From Acanthacorydalis orientalis (taxonomy: Eukaryota > Arthropoda > Insecta > Megaloptera > Corydalidae): DNA of 64,000 bases. The stretch covers positions 9,226,768 to 9,290,767 of the forward strand of contig CM068325.1 of the NCBI GenBank assembly GCA_034766995.1. Reading direction: 5' to 3'. The translations under genes and the position numbers were made by a program. Shown piece by piece: positions 31,324-42,708 of the stretch (positions within the stretch are counted from its first letter, which is position 1; each line of letters begins with the position of its first letter). The notes under the pieces are model-generated. The model saw only the letters and a list, made by a program, of their open reading frames with translations. It was not told the origin of the DNA and searched no databases.

Positions 31324-32305
31324 TTATTTAAAGCACGCCTCAAAGTCTGAGATTGCGTCTAGGCGCTTCATCATAGAATCGCATTTTTCTAGACGATCAC
31401 AGAGGTGGTCAAGTGCTGCGCAGAGCTTCTTGATATTGATTATGCTGTTTAGTCGCGATATCTTCGACCTCAGGCAGTCAAAATCAGCCATTCCTACCTC
31501 ATCTGAAGAAGTAGTGATGGTAGGTGGCTGAGGCGCTAGGTTTGGAACTGCAGCAGCGGTTTGCTGTGACGCAGGAAGATAGGGTCCACCACTAGGTAGC
31601 TTCTGCCGAAGCTGTGGATACTCACTGAGCGGCGGCGGCATTGGTGCAGCCGAAGGAGCCATCGTGGCAGGGGCCACATAAGCTTGGCTCATGCCCTGCC
31701 ATAGAGAAGTGGTCGGCGGGGGAGCCGGCACGTATACAATTTTTTGTTTAGGACGAGTCCTACTGGCATATTTTATGTAGGCTGGACATTGCCTATGATT
31801 GGCAGTATGCGCGCCTCCACAGTTTGCACAGCATGCTGGTAGGGATGCCGGTTTTTGGCATTCCTTTGACGGGTGGTTGCCTGCACATTTTACACACCTA
31901 CTTCTAACATGACAATTGGAAGTAGCGTGCCCAAAACTTTGACATCGGAACCACTGCGTCACTCCTGTGCTTTTGTACTTCCTCCAGTAGAATTTGCAGC
32001 TAAAGAGCTTTGTTATGATTTTTAAGTTGTTGATATTTGTGCCATGTTCAAAGTCTACCTTGAACACGGGCAGTCTGTCTTCTGTGGATCTCATGACGCA
32101 ACATTTCTTAATGTTGAATCCTTTTTCGGCGATAGCACTTGCGATTTTGTCGCAAGGCATGGGTGGAAGCCCTCGAAGGACCATTGCTACTGGTTTGTTC
32201 TCCGGTAGAGTGTAGGAGTAAAAATCCACCTCCTCTTCCTTTGACAACTCAGTGCGCAATTTTTGGTAATCGTTTATATTTTCGCACTGGATGCGAACAC
32301 CATGG
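31324..32305 (-). pseudogene. Jockey LINE ORF1 (gag-like), N-terminus missing
   Basis: The 311-codon frame from 32259 is open. It carries a PRE_C2HC-type region (GLPPMPCDKIASAIAEKGF, KKCCVMRST, FYWRKYKSTGVTQW) and CCHC-type knuckles (FRCQSFGHATSNCHVRSRC, CVKCAGNHPSKEC, CCANCGGAHTANHRQCP). A proline-rich stretch and a coiled C-terminus follow. Further upstream HGVRIQCENINDYQKLRTEL is readable to about 32305, then mariner sequence begins, so the N-terminus is lost. Confidence 0.88.
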
Positions 32306-33428
32306 TCCAGATATCTAGAGAAAATTGGTCATCGTTACGTGACACAATACTTTTATTTGAAAGGCCTTAGCTCAACCAATATAAAAGCTGAACTGGATTC
32401 TACTCTGGGTGAGTCTGCTCCTTCGTTTACAACAGTGAAATATTGGGTAGCAGAGTTTAAACGAGGCCGTACGAGCTGCTAAGACGAGCATCGCAGAGGT
32501 CGACCAAATGAGGTGACGACTCCAGAAATGGTGAAGAAAATCCACAAAGCGGTACTGGATGATCGTCGACTGAAAGTGTGCGAGCTAGCAGACAGAGTAG
32601 GCATTTCAAAAAGTGCGGTACATTGCATATTATCTGAAAATTTGGACATGAGAAAGCTGTGTGCAAGATGGGTGCCGCGTTCGCTCACACTCGAGCAAAA
32701 ACAGTGTAGTGAAGATGTTTCAATTGAGTGTTTAGCGAAGTTTCACAGCAACAAAGCAGAATTTTTGCACCATTTCATGACTATGGATGAAACATGGGTC
32801 CATCACTTCACACCCCAGACAAAAGAACAATCAAAACAATGGACTGAAAAGGGAGAACCGGCTCCAAAGAAGGCGAAAACCGTTTCATCTGCAGGCAAGG
32901 TTATGGCGTCGGTTTTTTGGGATGCGCGTGGGATAATTTTCATTGACTATCTTGAAAAAGGAGAAACTATCAACGGCGAGTATTATGCGAACTTATTGCA
33001 ACGTTTGAGCGAAGAAATCAAGCAAAAACGGCCGCATTTGGCTAAGAAGAAAGTATTGTTTCATCAAGACAATGCAACAGCTCACAAATCCGTTATTGCA
33101 ATGGACAAAATTAATGAATTAAAGTTTGAATCGCTACCTCATGCACCCTATTCGCCAGATTTAGCCCCCTCGGATTATTTTCTGTTCCCAAACTTGAAAA
33201 AATGGCTCAGTGGTCAAAGATTTCCCAATGATGAAGAAGTGATGTCGGCAGTTAATGGGTATTTTGAGGAGAAAGACAGTTCTTATTTAAAAAGGGTATC
33301 GAACTTATTGAACATCGCTGGGAAAAGTGTATAGAGCTGAAAGGAGATTATGTTGAAAAATAAATATATTTTTTTCCAAAATTTTTTTGTTTTCTTTGTT
33401 GGGTCGGGTACTTCTCAGACCACCCTCG
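32306..33428 (+). mobile_element. mariner element, 5' end missing
   Basis: The right terminal repeat ends ACCACCCTCG at 33428, followed by TA. The left terminal repeat and untranslated leader are absent: transposase sequence begins abruptly at about 32306 against the LINE ORF1. A decayed transposase fills the element. It is a different lineage from the mariners at 38242 and 42709. Confidence 0.85.
32311..33363 (+). pseudogene. mariner transposase pseudogene
   Basis: One frame covers almost the whole DD34D transposase. The N-terminal helix-turn-helix is there (RYVTQYFYLKGLSSTN, FTTVKYWVAEFKRG), as are the linker motif WVPRSLTLEQK and the catalytic motifs TMDETWVHHF, HQDNATAHKS and YSPDLAPSDYF. 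An in-frame stop at 32480-32482 and a one-base deletion in the A run near 33290 (which sends the tail out of frame before the usual end at about 33361) inactivate it. Confidence 0.9.
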
Positions 33429-33430
33429 TA

Positions 33431-34257
33431 TACAGGAATTGAATCATTATTACTGGATAACTCACTGTTGTGCCAAGTGGCCGCATTTGGTGACAGTGTT
33501 TTTCACTTCATTTCTGAACGTTGAATTAACTGCTCAGTTTCGAACTACTTAATTGAATCGTTGGAGATTTTCTTAACTTTTATAGATCCTTCACCTAAAG
33601 ACCATAGCATCAATACTATGTAATCAAATATACTTTTAACAAATCTATGTCGAGGCTATATAAAACACGAGATATTAAAGTGATTTTTATGGATACACAA
33701 AAAAGTAATTAATTTATTTACTTGTTCTCGTATGTGGAGAGTGGGCATCAAAGTTTCATATCAACATCGAAGCACTGAATCTTTCCAACCATAATTCGAA
33801 AAATGATTTTAGCAAATAACATTGGAGGAATCTTTATCAACTAAGAGATTTCGTATGTTATGTTGATATCTACATCATTTTGGAATTTTCTATATTTGTT
33901 CTTAAGAAAACTTTTAGATTTTACAAATTAAGCAAGTAGTCCGGCTTAGGAAACCAATGGTATAACATTGGAAACCAGTTACTTTTGATTGGCCTGATGA
34001 CACGATTTTAATAAATCAATTTTATACCTTTCTAAATTGTATTTTTGAAAAAATAAATTATATCATTTTAAAGACATAAATAGTGACATGTTCCCCAAAG
34101 TTTCCACATTTCATAAATAATTCGTTATCAGTATAGATTAAAAAAAGTTTAGGAGGTCCAAATTCTCTGATCTTTCCCCTATTACAATGTGTTTTCATTA
34201 AGAGAGTAGCGATAGCGGACTGAATGTTTAATTGTCTTTATTTCCTTTATGAATGTC
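33431..34257. other. AT-rich spacer, nothing recognised
   Basis: No domain-bearing frame, no terminal repeats and no tandem structure were seen. Confidence 0.5.
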
Positions 34258-34720
34258 AAAATCATAGTTAAAGACTCTTAGATGACAAGGTTCAGACTAA
34301 AAATCCATGGTATCAAAACGATAACCTGGCTGGTGTGAAGTGTTAAGTGCGTGGAACGGGATCAGACGACAATAACAGCGCGATATTTGTGCTGAAGTTT
34401 TGAATACTTGAAATTTAATATTAGCTCTGGTATACGTTCCCATTCTAAAACAATTCATTTTAATACAATTTCATAATAATTCTAAAGTAATGAATTCGAT
34501 ATAAAATCAGAAATTCACTAATTATTAATAATTTAAAACTATTATAAGATTGGGTTACTGCTAAACATTTTTGAAAGGATTCGAATAAAAATATTTTAAA
34601 TTATTAAATTCTATTTGCAATCATATAGTTGTATGAGCCTGTTTGCAAATCACAAAAAAGACAGTTATGTAGCTTATTTATTTTAAAAAAAATACTTAAT
34701 ACGAACAATAAATAACTAAA
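34258..34720. repeat. dispersed non-coding repeat, copy 3
   Basis: Shares the TAGATGACAAGG, AAAACGATAAC and ATTC-rich blocks and the final AATAAATAACTAAA tail with 17203-17634 and 25675-26110. No transposase follows this copy. Confidence 0.65.
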
Positions 34721-35060
34721 TACTAAAAACATGTGTGGTAGTTCACAGAATCCGCATGTTCGAAGTGAAAATAATTTTATGTGGTAGTATTATGAATTAA
34801 ATATTATAGTATTGATTTAGGTATGATTTGAATTTACCTGTGGCGGTACAATTTTGCGGAGCGAAGAGCTTTTTGAATATCAGATAGATTTTAATTGATA
34901 TGAAAACTAGAGTTGAAAGAATCATGAAATTCGAGCCATTTATCGAAAGAGACATTGAATTTAACTAATTCTATTTTAATTCTTTATTATATTGTATTTT
35001 ATTTTTCATGATGAAAGCGTTTGTTTGCAACAGTTTTACATATACATAGACTAATTATGA

Positions 35061-35062
<2 letters not shown>

Positions 35063-35132
<70 letters not shown>
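35063..35132. repeat. (AT)n microsatellite
   Basis: Near-perfect AT dinucleotides over 70 bp with a single interruption. Further (AT)n tracts lie at 35299-35340, 35491-35527 and 35571-35615, so this 550-bp stretch is a cluster of four. Between them the motif containing GCAGATA.ATTGCAAC occurs twice. Confidence 0.95.
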
Positions 35133-35137
<5 letters not shown>

Positions 35138-35292
35138 CCCTATGTTCACTACGCTCGAAAACCACCGGGCTCTCTGCGCTCGACCACTTCTCAATTATAA
35201 GTATGTTTATGTAACCGAATGAAACAATAAACATATCTATTTAACTCATTTATGTCTATATAATTATACTCGCAGATACATTGCAACATTGC

Positions 35293-35344
<52 letters not shown>

Positions 35345-35490
35345 AGGATAGCTACATAAACATTATTGCAGATAGATTGCAACGTTACTGTTTTATATAT
35401 GAGATAAACAAATTAAAGTACCATTGAAACCTTGACGTCATAAATAAAAAAAGTCGACGTCATAGAATTTTTTGTGACGAATTTTTATTT

Positions 35491-35530
<40 letters not shown>

Positions 35531-35568
35531 AAAATTAGAAAAAAATCTTTAATTCAATAATTATGATG

Positions 35569-35615
<47 letters not shown>

Positions 35616-35618
<3 letters not shown>

Positions 35619-36805
35619 CAATTGTGGAAGATTGTTCCGTATTAAATAGATTTAATGCCGGGAGCGATCATCGGATGGTAAGAAGCAGAATACGCATAAA
35701 TGCAAGACTGAAAAGAAGAAAACTTTTCAGAACTCCGAGCAAGAAAATTAATATTCAAACTCTAGAAGAGACAAAAGTAGAATTTGAAATAGAATTAAAA
35801 AACCGTTTTGATATATTGGAGAACGTAGATGCGAATGTAGAGGAAAAAGTGATTGAAATTATCAAAGAATCCGCGCAAGAAATAGGAGGAATCGTTAAAA
35901 TAAAATCAAATAAGAAAATATCAAAAAAAACTAAATGTCTAATGAAGAAGAGAAGAGAAATAAAACTAACAGATAATATGAAAGAGCGAATCGAATATAT
36001 CGAACTTGGCAAAACAGTGAGGAAATGTATTAGAGAAGACGTTCGAAAGTACAACAATGAATTAATTAAGAAGACTATTGAAGAAAATAAAAGCTACCGA
36101 AAAATGAAACAGAGCTTAACGATTGGCAAAGAACAAATAAATGCCTTGAGATTAGATGATGGGAGCAGAATCTTCAACAAAAAGGAAATCATTAAAAGAG
36201 TAGAAGATTTCTACACAGACCTATACAAAAATACATGTAACAAAGAAAACGAGAATAGAAAACATACAAACCAAGGTGTCCCACCCTTGCTGCCGGAAGA
36301 GGTTACATATGCAATAAAGAATATGAAAAACGGAAGAGCAACCGGAAATGATGGGTTAATAGCAGAAATTTTCAAGTTAGTAGGAGAAAAACAGAAAATG
36401 TTCTCGCTGATATATTCACTGCTTGTATACAAAAAAGAACTATCCCAGATAAATGGAACGAAGTCACCGTAATTCTTCTACACAAGAAAGGAGATAAAGA
36501 AAATTTGAAAAATTATCGGCCGATTAGTTTACTACCTACGATATATAAGATCTTTACAAAAATAATTTCGAAACGTCTACAAGTGTAACTAGATTTCGCC
36601 CAACCAAGGGAACAAGCAGGATTTAGAACCGGATTTAGTACAATGGATCATATTCAAGTGGTGAGAGAAGTAATAGGCCGGTCAAATGAATAACAAATAC
36701 CAGTATGTCTTGGATTTATAGACTACGAGAAGGCTTTCGACACCATCAATACCTTGTCGATAATATCTGCATTGAAGAACCAGGGCATAGAGGGCACATA
36801 TATCA
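35616..36805 (+). pseudogene. RTE-type LINE fragment (endonuclease end and start of RT)
   Basis: The 282-codon frame from 35624 begins at the last endonuclease motif (GSDHRMVRSRI). It has the lysine-rich linker typical of RTE/BovB proteins and enters RT at PLLPEEVTYAIKNMKNGRATGNDGL. After a frameshift near 36460 the next frame reads KWNEVTVILLHKKGDKEN, NYRPISLLPTIYKIFTKI, AGFRTGFSTMDHIQ and DYEKAFDTI, with two stops. It ends at about 36805, before the catalytic YxDD, directly against satellite DNA; a microsatellite bounds the 5' side. Confidence 0.85.
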
Positions 36806-38241
36806 CATCAAAATTCGTTTTATGTGTTGAAAATACATCAGTTTTCGCTATTTTATTCAAAATATCGACGTAGAAGTGAATAATTTGTAAAGTTGACGGT
36901 TCGAAACAACAATATATAACAAAGATATTGTCCGTTTCTATCGAAATATAACAATAAATCACAATAAAAACGAAAATTTCTCGGTTAAAATTCATTTTAT
37001 GTGTTGAAAATGAGATCAGTTTTCGCTATTTTAAGCAAAATATCGACGAAGACGTGAATAATATGTAAAATTGAAGGATCGGTACATCAATACTGTGTGA
37101 TTTCTTTAGATTTTGTCCATTTATATCGAAATATATCAAGAAATCACAATAAAAACGAATATTTCTATGTTAAAATTAGTTTTATGAGTTGAAAATTACA
37201 TCAGTTTTCACTATTTTAAGCAAAATATCGACGAAGAAGTGAATAATATGTAAAATAGACGGATTGAAACATCAATAATGCATAATATCTTTAGATTTTG
37301 TCCATTTCTAGTGAAATATGTCAACAAATCTCAATAGAAATGAAAATTTCTATGTTAAAATTCGTTTTATGTGTTGAAAATTACATCAGTTTTCGCTATT
37401 TTAAGCAAAATATCGACGTAGAAGTGAATAATTTGTAAAGTTGACGGTTCGAAACAACAATATTGTATAATTTCTTTAGATTTTGTCCATTTATTCGAAA
37501 TATAACAAGAAATCACAATAAAAACGAATAATTTTATGTTAAATTCGTTCTATGTGTTGAAAGTAACATCAGTTATCGCTATTTTAAGCAAAATATCGAC
37601 GAAGACGTAAATAATAAGTAAAAATGACGGTTCGATACATCAATATTTTATAATTTCTTTAGATATTGTCCGTTTCTATCGAAATATAACAAGAAATCTC
37701 AATAAAAACGAATAGTTCTATGTAAAAATTCGTTTTATGTGTTGAAAATTACATAAATTTCTGCTATTTTATGCAAAATATCGACGAAGAAGTGAATTGT
37801 ATGAAAAATTTACGGATCGACACAACAATATTGTATAATTTCTTTATATTTTGTCCACTTCTATCGAAATATAACCAGAAATCAAAATAACAACGAAATT
37901 TTCTATGTTAAAATACGATTTATGTGTTGAAAATGACATCAGTTTTCGCTATTTTAAGTAAAACATCGAAAAAGACTAGAATAATATGTAAAATTGACAG
38001 ATCGAAACATCAACGTTTTATAATTTATTTATATTTTGTCCACTTCTATCGAAATATAACCAGAAATCAGAATAAAACCAAACATTTCAATATTAAAATT
38101 TATGTGTTTTATGTGTTGAAAATGAGATAAGTTTTCGCTATTTTAAGCAAAAGCCGAAGATGAGAATAATATGTAAAATTGACGGATCGATACATCAATA
38201 TTGTATAATTTCTTTAGATATTGTCCGTTTCTATCGAAATA
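36806..38241 (+). repeat. satellite A array (about 185-bp unit), forward part
   Basis: The words TTTATGTGTTGAAAAT, TCGCTATTTTAAGCAAAATATCGACG and TTTAGATTTTGTCCATTT return about every 185 bp (36821, 36998, 37183, 37368 and on). About eight diverged copies. The array is interrupted at 38240 by a mariner and continues after it to about 40476. Confidence 0.9.
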
Positions 38242-38289
38242 ACAGGTGGGCTGAAAAGTTCGTAGATTGCATAGAAAAAATTTTTTTTT

Positions 38290-39354
38290 TGATAGAATTT
38301 GATTTTATTATTCAATATAGTTCCCTTCGAGGGCGATACAACGATTATAGCGGTCATACAATTTTTCGATACCATTTTTATAATACGATTTGTCTTTAGC
38401 CTCAAAATAGGCTTCAGTTTCGGCGATTACCTCTTCATCGGATCAAAATTTCCGTCCGGTGAGCATCCTCTCGAGGTCTGAGAACAGAAAAAAGTCGTTG
38501 GGGGCCAGATCTGGAGAGTACGGTGGATGCGGAAGCAATTGGAAGCCCAATTCTTGCAATTTCGCCATCGATTTCATTGATTTGTGACACGGTGCATTGT
38601 CTTGATGAAACAGCACTTTCTTCTTCTTGAAATGAGGCCGCTTTTTCGCGATTTCGTCTTTTAAACGCTCCAATAACGCTACGTAATAGTCGCTGTTTAT
38701 GGTTTTTCCCTTTTTAAGATAGTCAATGAATATTATACCATGAGTATCCAAGAATACTGATGCCAGAACCTTGCCAGCCGACTTTTGCGTCTTTCCACGC
38801 TTTGGAGTCGGTTCATCACGTGCAGTCCACCCGGCTGACTGTCGATTGGACTCCGGTGTGAAATGATGGAGCCATGTTTCATCCATCGTCACATATCGAC
38901 GCAAAAATTCGGATTTATTACGATTGAACAGCTCCGAACACTCCTTAGAATCATCGATTCGTTGATGTTTTTGGTCGATTGTGAGCTCGCGCGGCACCCA
39001 CTTTGAACAGAGCTTTCGCATATCCAAATATTCATGCACGATATGACCAACACGTTCCTTTGATATCTTTAGGGTCTCAGCTATCTCAATCGACTTCACT
39101 TTACGGTTATCAAAAATTATTTTGTGGACTTTTTTGATGTTCTCGTCGGTAACAGCCCCTTTGGAGCGTCCACTGCGTGCATCGTCCTCGGTGCTCATTT
39201 CGCCTCGTTTAAATTTAGCAAACCACTTCTCTCCGGTTGATTTTCCTGGTGCAGAGTCCGAATAATGTTTATTAAGCCGAGCCTCGGTTTCAACAGTATT
39301 TTTCTTCGCCAAAAAGCAATGCTTTATTAACACACGAAATTCCTTTTTATCCAT
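38290..39354 (-). pseudogene. mariner transposase, single premature stop
   Basis: Starts at 39354 (MDKKEFRVLIKHCFL) and stays open for 303 codons with WVPRELTIDQK, catalytic TMDETWLHHF, HQDNAPCHKS and YSPDLAPNDFF (D, D and D with the 34-residue spacing). A TGA at 38443-38445, just after the GRKF motif where glycine is usual, ends the frame. The following 45 or so codons to about 38300 are still readable (SDEEVIAETEAYF and onward). Otherwise intact, so inactivation is recent. Confidence 0.92.
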
Positions 39355-39501
39355 GTTTTCAAGGTAACAAAAGTTCTTTCACTAAAAATGCTATAACTCA
39401 GATACTAATAGTGCAACAGCTGTCAAATTTATACACGCGTCTTTTGAAGGTTAGGGCTAACTAAAAATCATATGGATTTGATACTAGTAGCGCCATCTAT
39501 G

Positions 39502-40214
39502 TGTTATGGATTTTGATTATACAATTTTATAACATAAATGATCTGCAGGTTTGAAATAAAACACAACAAATATTTATTTACTATTATTGTTTAATTGTTA
39601 CTCTGATGAATATAACCACACGGGTTCTGTTACTTGACTAACCTTGATTATTACATGATTTTTGATTTACTTGATTAGTTACAAGATTGTTAACTTGAGA
39701 TTGTTAACTTGAGATTGTTAACTTGAGATTGTTAACTTGATTTGTAACTAGATTTTATGAATTTGTTTATAACTTGAATTATGAATTTGATTTTATTTAT
39801 GAACTTGAATTATTTGATTTAAATTATGAACTTGAATAACAGCGCAGGCCTGAAGGGCCCCGCCCTCCATGAGTACCGAGCATGTACGCTCGCGCTCAGA
39901 ATACTGACTTTACATGAGTACTACTACTGACTACTACTGACTGAGTACTGACTTATGAGATCTCAACTACCGTTTATATACTGTTCTAAATGAAATAGTC
40001 CATTGTATTCAAGCGTGTGAACACAGATCGTGAAATTACGTGAGAACGTTTTGATTAGGACGAATACATGAACTTAGGTATCGACAGGTCAGTTGAAATT
40101 TCATTAGTCAGACCGTTGACATATTTATAGATAAGCACAGCATCGTGTTATTTTTATAAACAAATTCAGCTGTGTGACACAAATTTATGAACACGTGCAG
40201 CTGAATACATAACA
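39502..40214. mobile_element. solo LTR, 713 bp, inserted in the mariner
   Basis: Begins TGTTATG and ends CATAACA, flanked by a 4-bp duplication TATG (39498-39501 and 40215-40218). It has the TG...CA ends, short imperfect inverted tips, an AATAAA at about 39556 and a TTTATATA box near 39974. It contains a small array of TTGTTAACTTGAGA (39685-39740). No internal genes, so it is what remains after LTR-LTR recombination. A truncated relative is at 28062-28195. Confidence 0.85.
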
Positions 40215-40249
40215 TATGTGTCAGCCTACGAACTTTTCAGCCCACCTGT

Positions 40250-41911
40250 TATAACAATAAATTACAATAAAAACGAAAATTTCTCTGTTAAAATTCATTT
40301 TATGTGTTGAAAATGAGATCAGTTTTCGCTATTTTAAGCAAAATATCGACGAAAACGTGAATAATATGTAAAATTGAAGGATCGGTACATCAATACTGTG
40401 TGATTTCTTTAGATTTTGTCCATTTATATCGAAATATATCAAGAAATCACAATAAAAACGAATATTTCTATGCTACATAAAACGAATTTTAACACAGAAA
40501 TTTAGGTTTTTATTGTCATTTCTGATTATATTTCGATAGAAGTGGACAAAATCTAAAGAAACTATTCAACATTGATGTTTCGATCCGTCAATTTTACATA
40601 TTATTCTGGTCTTTTTCGATGTTTTTCTTAAAATAGCGAAAACTGATGTCATTTTCAACACATAAATCGTATTTTAACATAGAAAATTTCGTTGTTATTT
40701 TGAAGAAATGGACAAAATCTTAAGAAATTATACAATATCGATCTTTCGATCAGTCAATTTTACATATTAATCACGTCTTGGTCGATATTTTGCTTAAAAT
40801 ATCGAAAAATAATGTAATTTACAACACATAAAACGACTTTTAACATAGAAACATTCGTTCATATTATAATTTCTTGTTATATTTCGATAGAATTTGACAA
40901 TATCTAAAGAAATTATACAATATTGATGTATCGATCCCTCAATTTTCATATTATTCAGTTCTTCATCGATATTTTGTTTAAAATATCGAAAACTGATGTA
41001 ATTTTCAACACATGAAACGAATGTTAACATAGAAATATTCCTTTTTATGGTGATTTCTTGTTATATTTCGATACAAATGGACAATATCTAAAGAAATTAT
41101 ATAATATTGATGTGACGATCCGTTAATTTTATATATTATTCACGTCTTCGTCGATATCTTGCTTAAAATATAGAAAAATCATGTCATTTGCAACACACAA
41201 AACGAATTTTAACATAGAAATATTCGTTTTTATTGTGATTTGTAGTTATATTTCGATACAAATGGACAATATCTAAACAAATTATACAATATTGATGTTT
41301 CTATTCGTCAATGTTACATATTATTAACTTCTTCGTCGATATTTTGCTTAAAATAGCAAAAAAGATGTAATTTTCAACACATAAACCACTTTTAACATAG
41401 AAATATTCCTTTTTATTGTGATTTCTTGTTATATTTCTATAGAAATGGACAATATCTAAAGAAATTTTACAATATTGTTGTGACAATCCGTCTATTTTAC
41501 ATATTATTCACTTCTTCGTCGATATTTTGCTTAAAATAGTGAAAACTGATGTAATTTTCAACTCATAAAACTAATTTTAACATAAAAATATTCGTTTTTA
41601 TTGTGATTTCTTGTTATATTTCGATACAAATGGACAATATCTAAGGAAACTATAGAATATTGATGTTTCTATCCATCAATTTTACATATTATTCACTACT
41701 TAGTGGATATTTTGCTTAAAACATCGAAATTTGATGTAATTTTCCACACGTAAAACTAATTTTAACATAGAAATATTCATTTTTGTTGTAATTTCTTGTT
41801 ATATTTCGATAGAAATTGACAATATATAAAGAAATTATATAATATTGATGTTTCGATCCGTCAATTTGACATATTCTTCACGTCTTCGTGGATATTTTGC
41901 TTGAAATGTAA
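40250..41911. repeat. satellite A array, continuation and inverted part
   Basis: To about 40476 the units keep the orientation of 36806-38241. From there to about 41911 they run in reverse complement (TTTTAACATAGAAATATTC, GATATTTTGCTTAAAATAGCG, ATTTTCAACACATAAA). The switch falls within TTCTATGCTACATAAAACG. About seven to eight inverted units follow. Confidence 0.9.
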
Positions 41912-42708
41912 ACGTGATTTTCAACAACCAGACTGTAATTTTATATAAACGAGAATTCCATCCACCAGACTCTATTTGCGGTAAAATTTTAATCCCATTA
42001 TATAGAACTAACTTACTTTTACTGAAATAACACGAAATATGTAAACATTATCGGTAAATTTTGGGAAATTATCACTAAAATCGCGTTTTTTTGCGTAAAA
42101 TAGCTATATTTTTCATATAAACATGATTTTCAACTACCAGACTCGAGATTTGCGGTAAACTTTTGTTCCTAATATATAGAACTAACTTACTTTTACTGAA
42201 ATAACACGAAATATGTATACATTATCGGTAAATTTTGTGAAATTATCACTGATTTCTCGTTTTTTTTTTCACTTAAAATTGGGATATTTTTCATATAAAC
42301 GTGATTTTCAACTACCAGACTCGAGATATACGAAAAAATTTTGTTTCCTATTATATAGAACTATCTAACTTTTACTGAAATAACACGAAATATGTATACA
42401 TTATCGGTAAATTTTATGAAATTATCACTGAAATCTCGTTTTTTTTTCGCTTAAAATAGCGATATTTTTCATATAAACGTGATTTTCAACTACCAAACTC
42501 GAGATATGCGGTAAAAATTTGTTTCCTATTATATAGAACTATCTTACTTTTACTGAAATAACACGAAATATGTGTACATTATCGGTAAATTTTGTGAATT
42601 ATCACTGAAATCGCGTTTTTTTGCTTAAAATTGGGATATTTTTAATGTAAACGTGAGTTTCAACTAACAGACTCGAGATATGCGGTCAAATTTTAATCCC
42701 ATTATATA

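Larger units (their letters stand above)
28196..32305 (-). mobile_element. Jockey-clade LINE, 5'-truncated and decayed
   Basis: ORF1 and ORF2 lie in the usual order on the minus strand. The 3' end shows AATAAA followed by a short TC microsatellite tail at about 28192-28206. The 5' end stops at about 32305 inside ORF1, where mariner sequence starts. ORF1 carries CCHC knuckles; ORF2 has an endonuclease, a reverse transcriptase and many frame breaks. Confidence 0.85.
38242..40249 (-). mobile_element. mariner element with a solo LTR inside, in satellite A
   Basis: The terminal repeats (ACAGGTGGGCTGAAAAGTTCG and complement) are flanked by TA at 38240-38241 and 40250-40251. Removing the element rejoins the satellite sentence CGAAATATAACAA exactly. 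Total length is 2008 bp; without the 713-bp solo LTR and its 4-bp duplication it is 1291 bp, the normal mariner size. Confidence 0.93.

Noticed and set aside
35191..35382. Frames containing YIYIYIYI stretches (also at 588-824 and 51710-52112)
   Set aside because: Translations of TA microsatellites.
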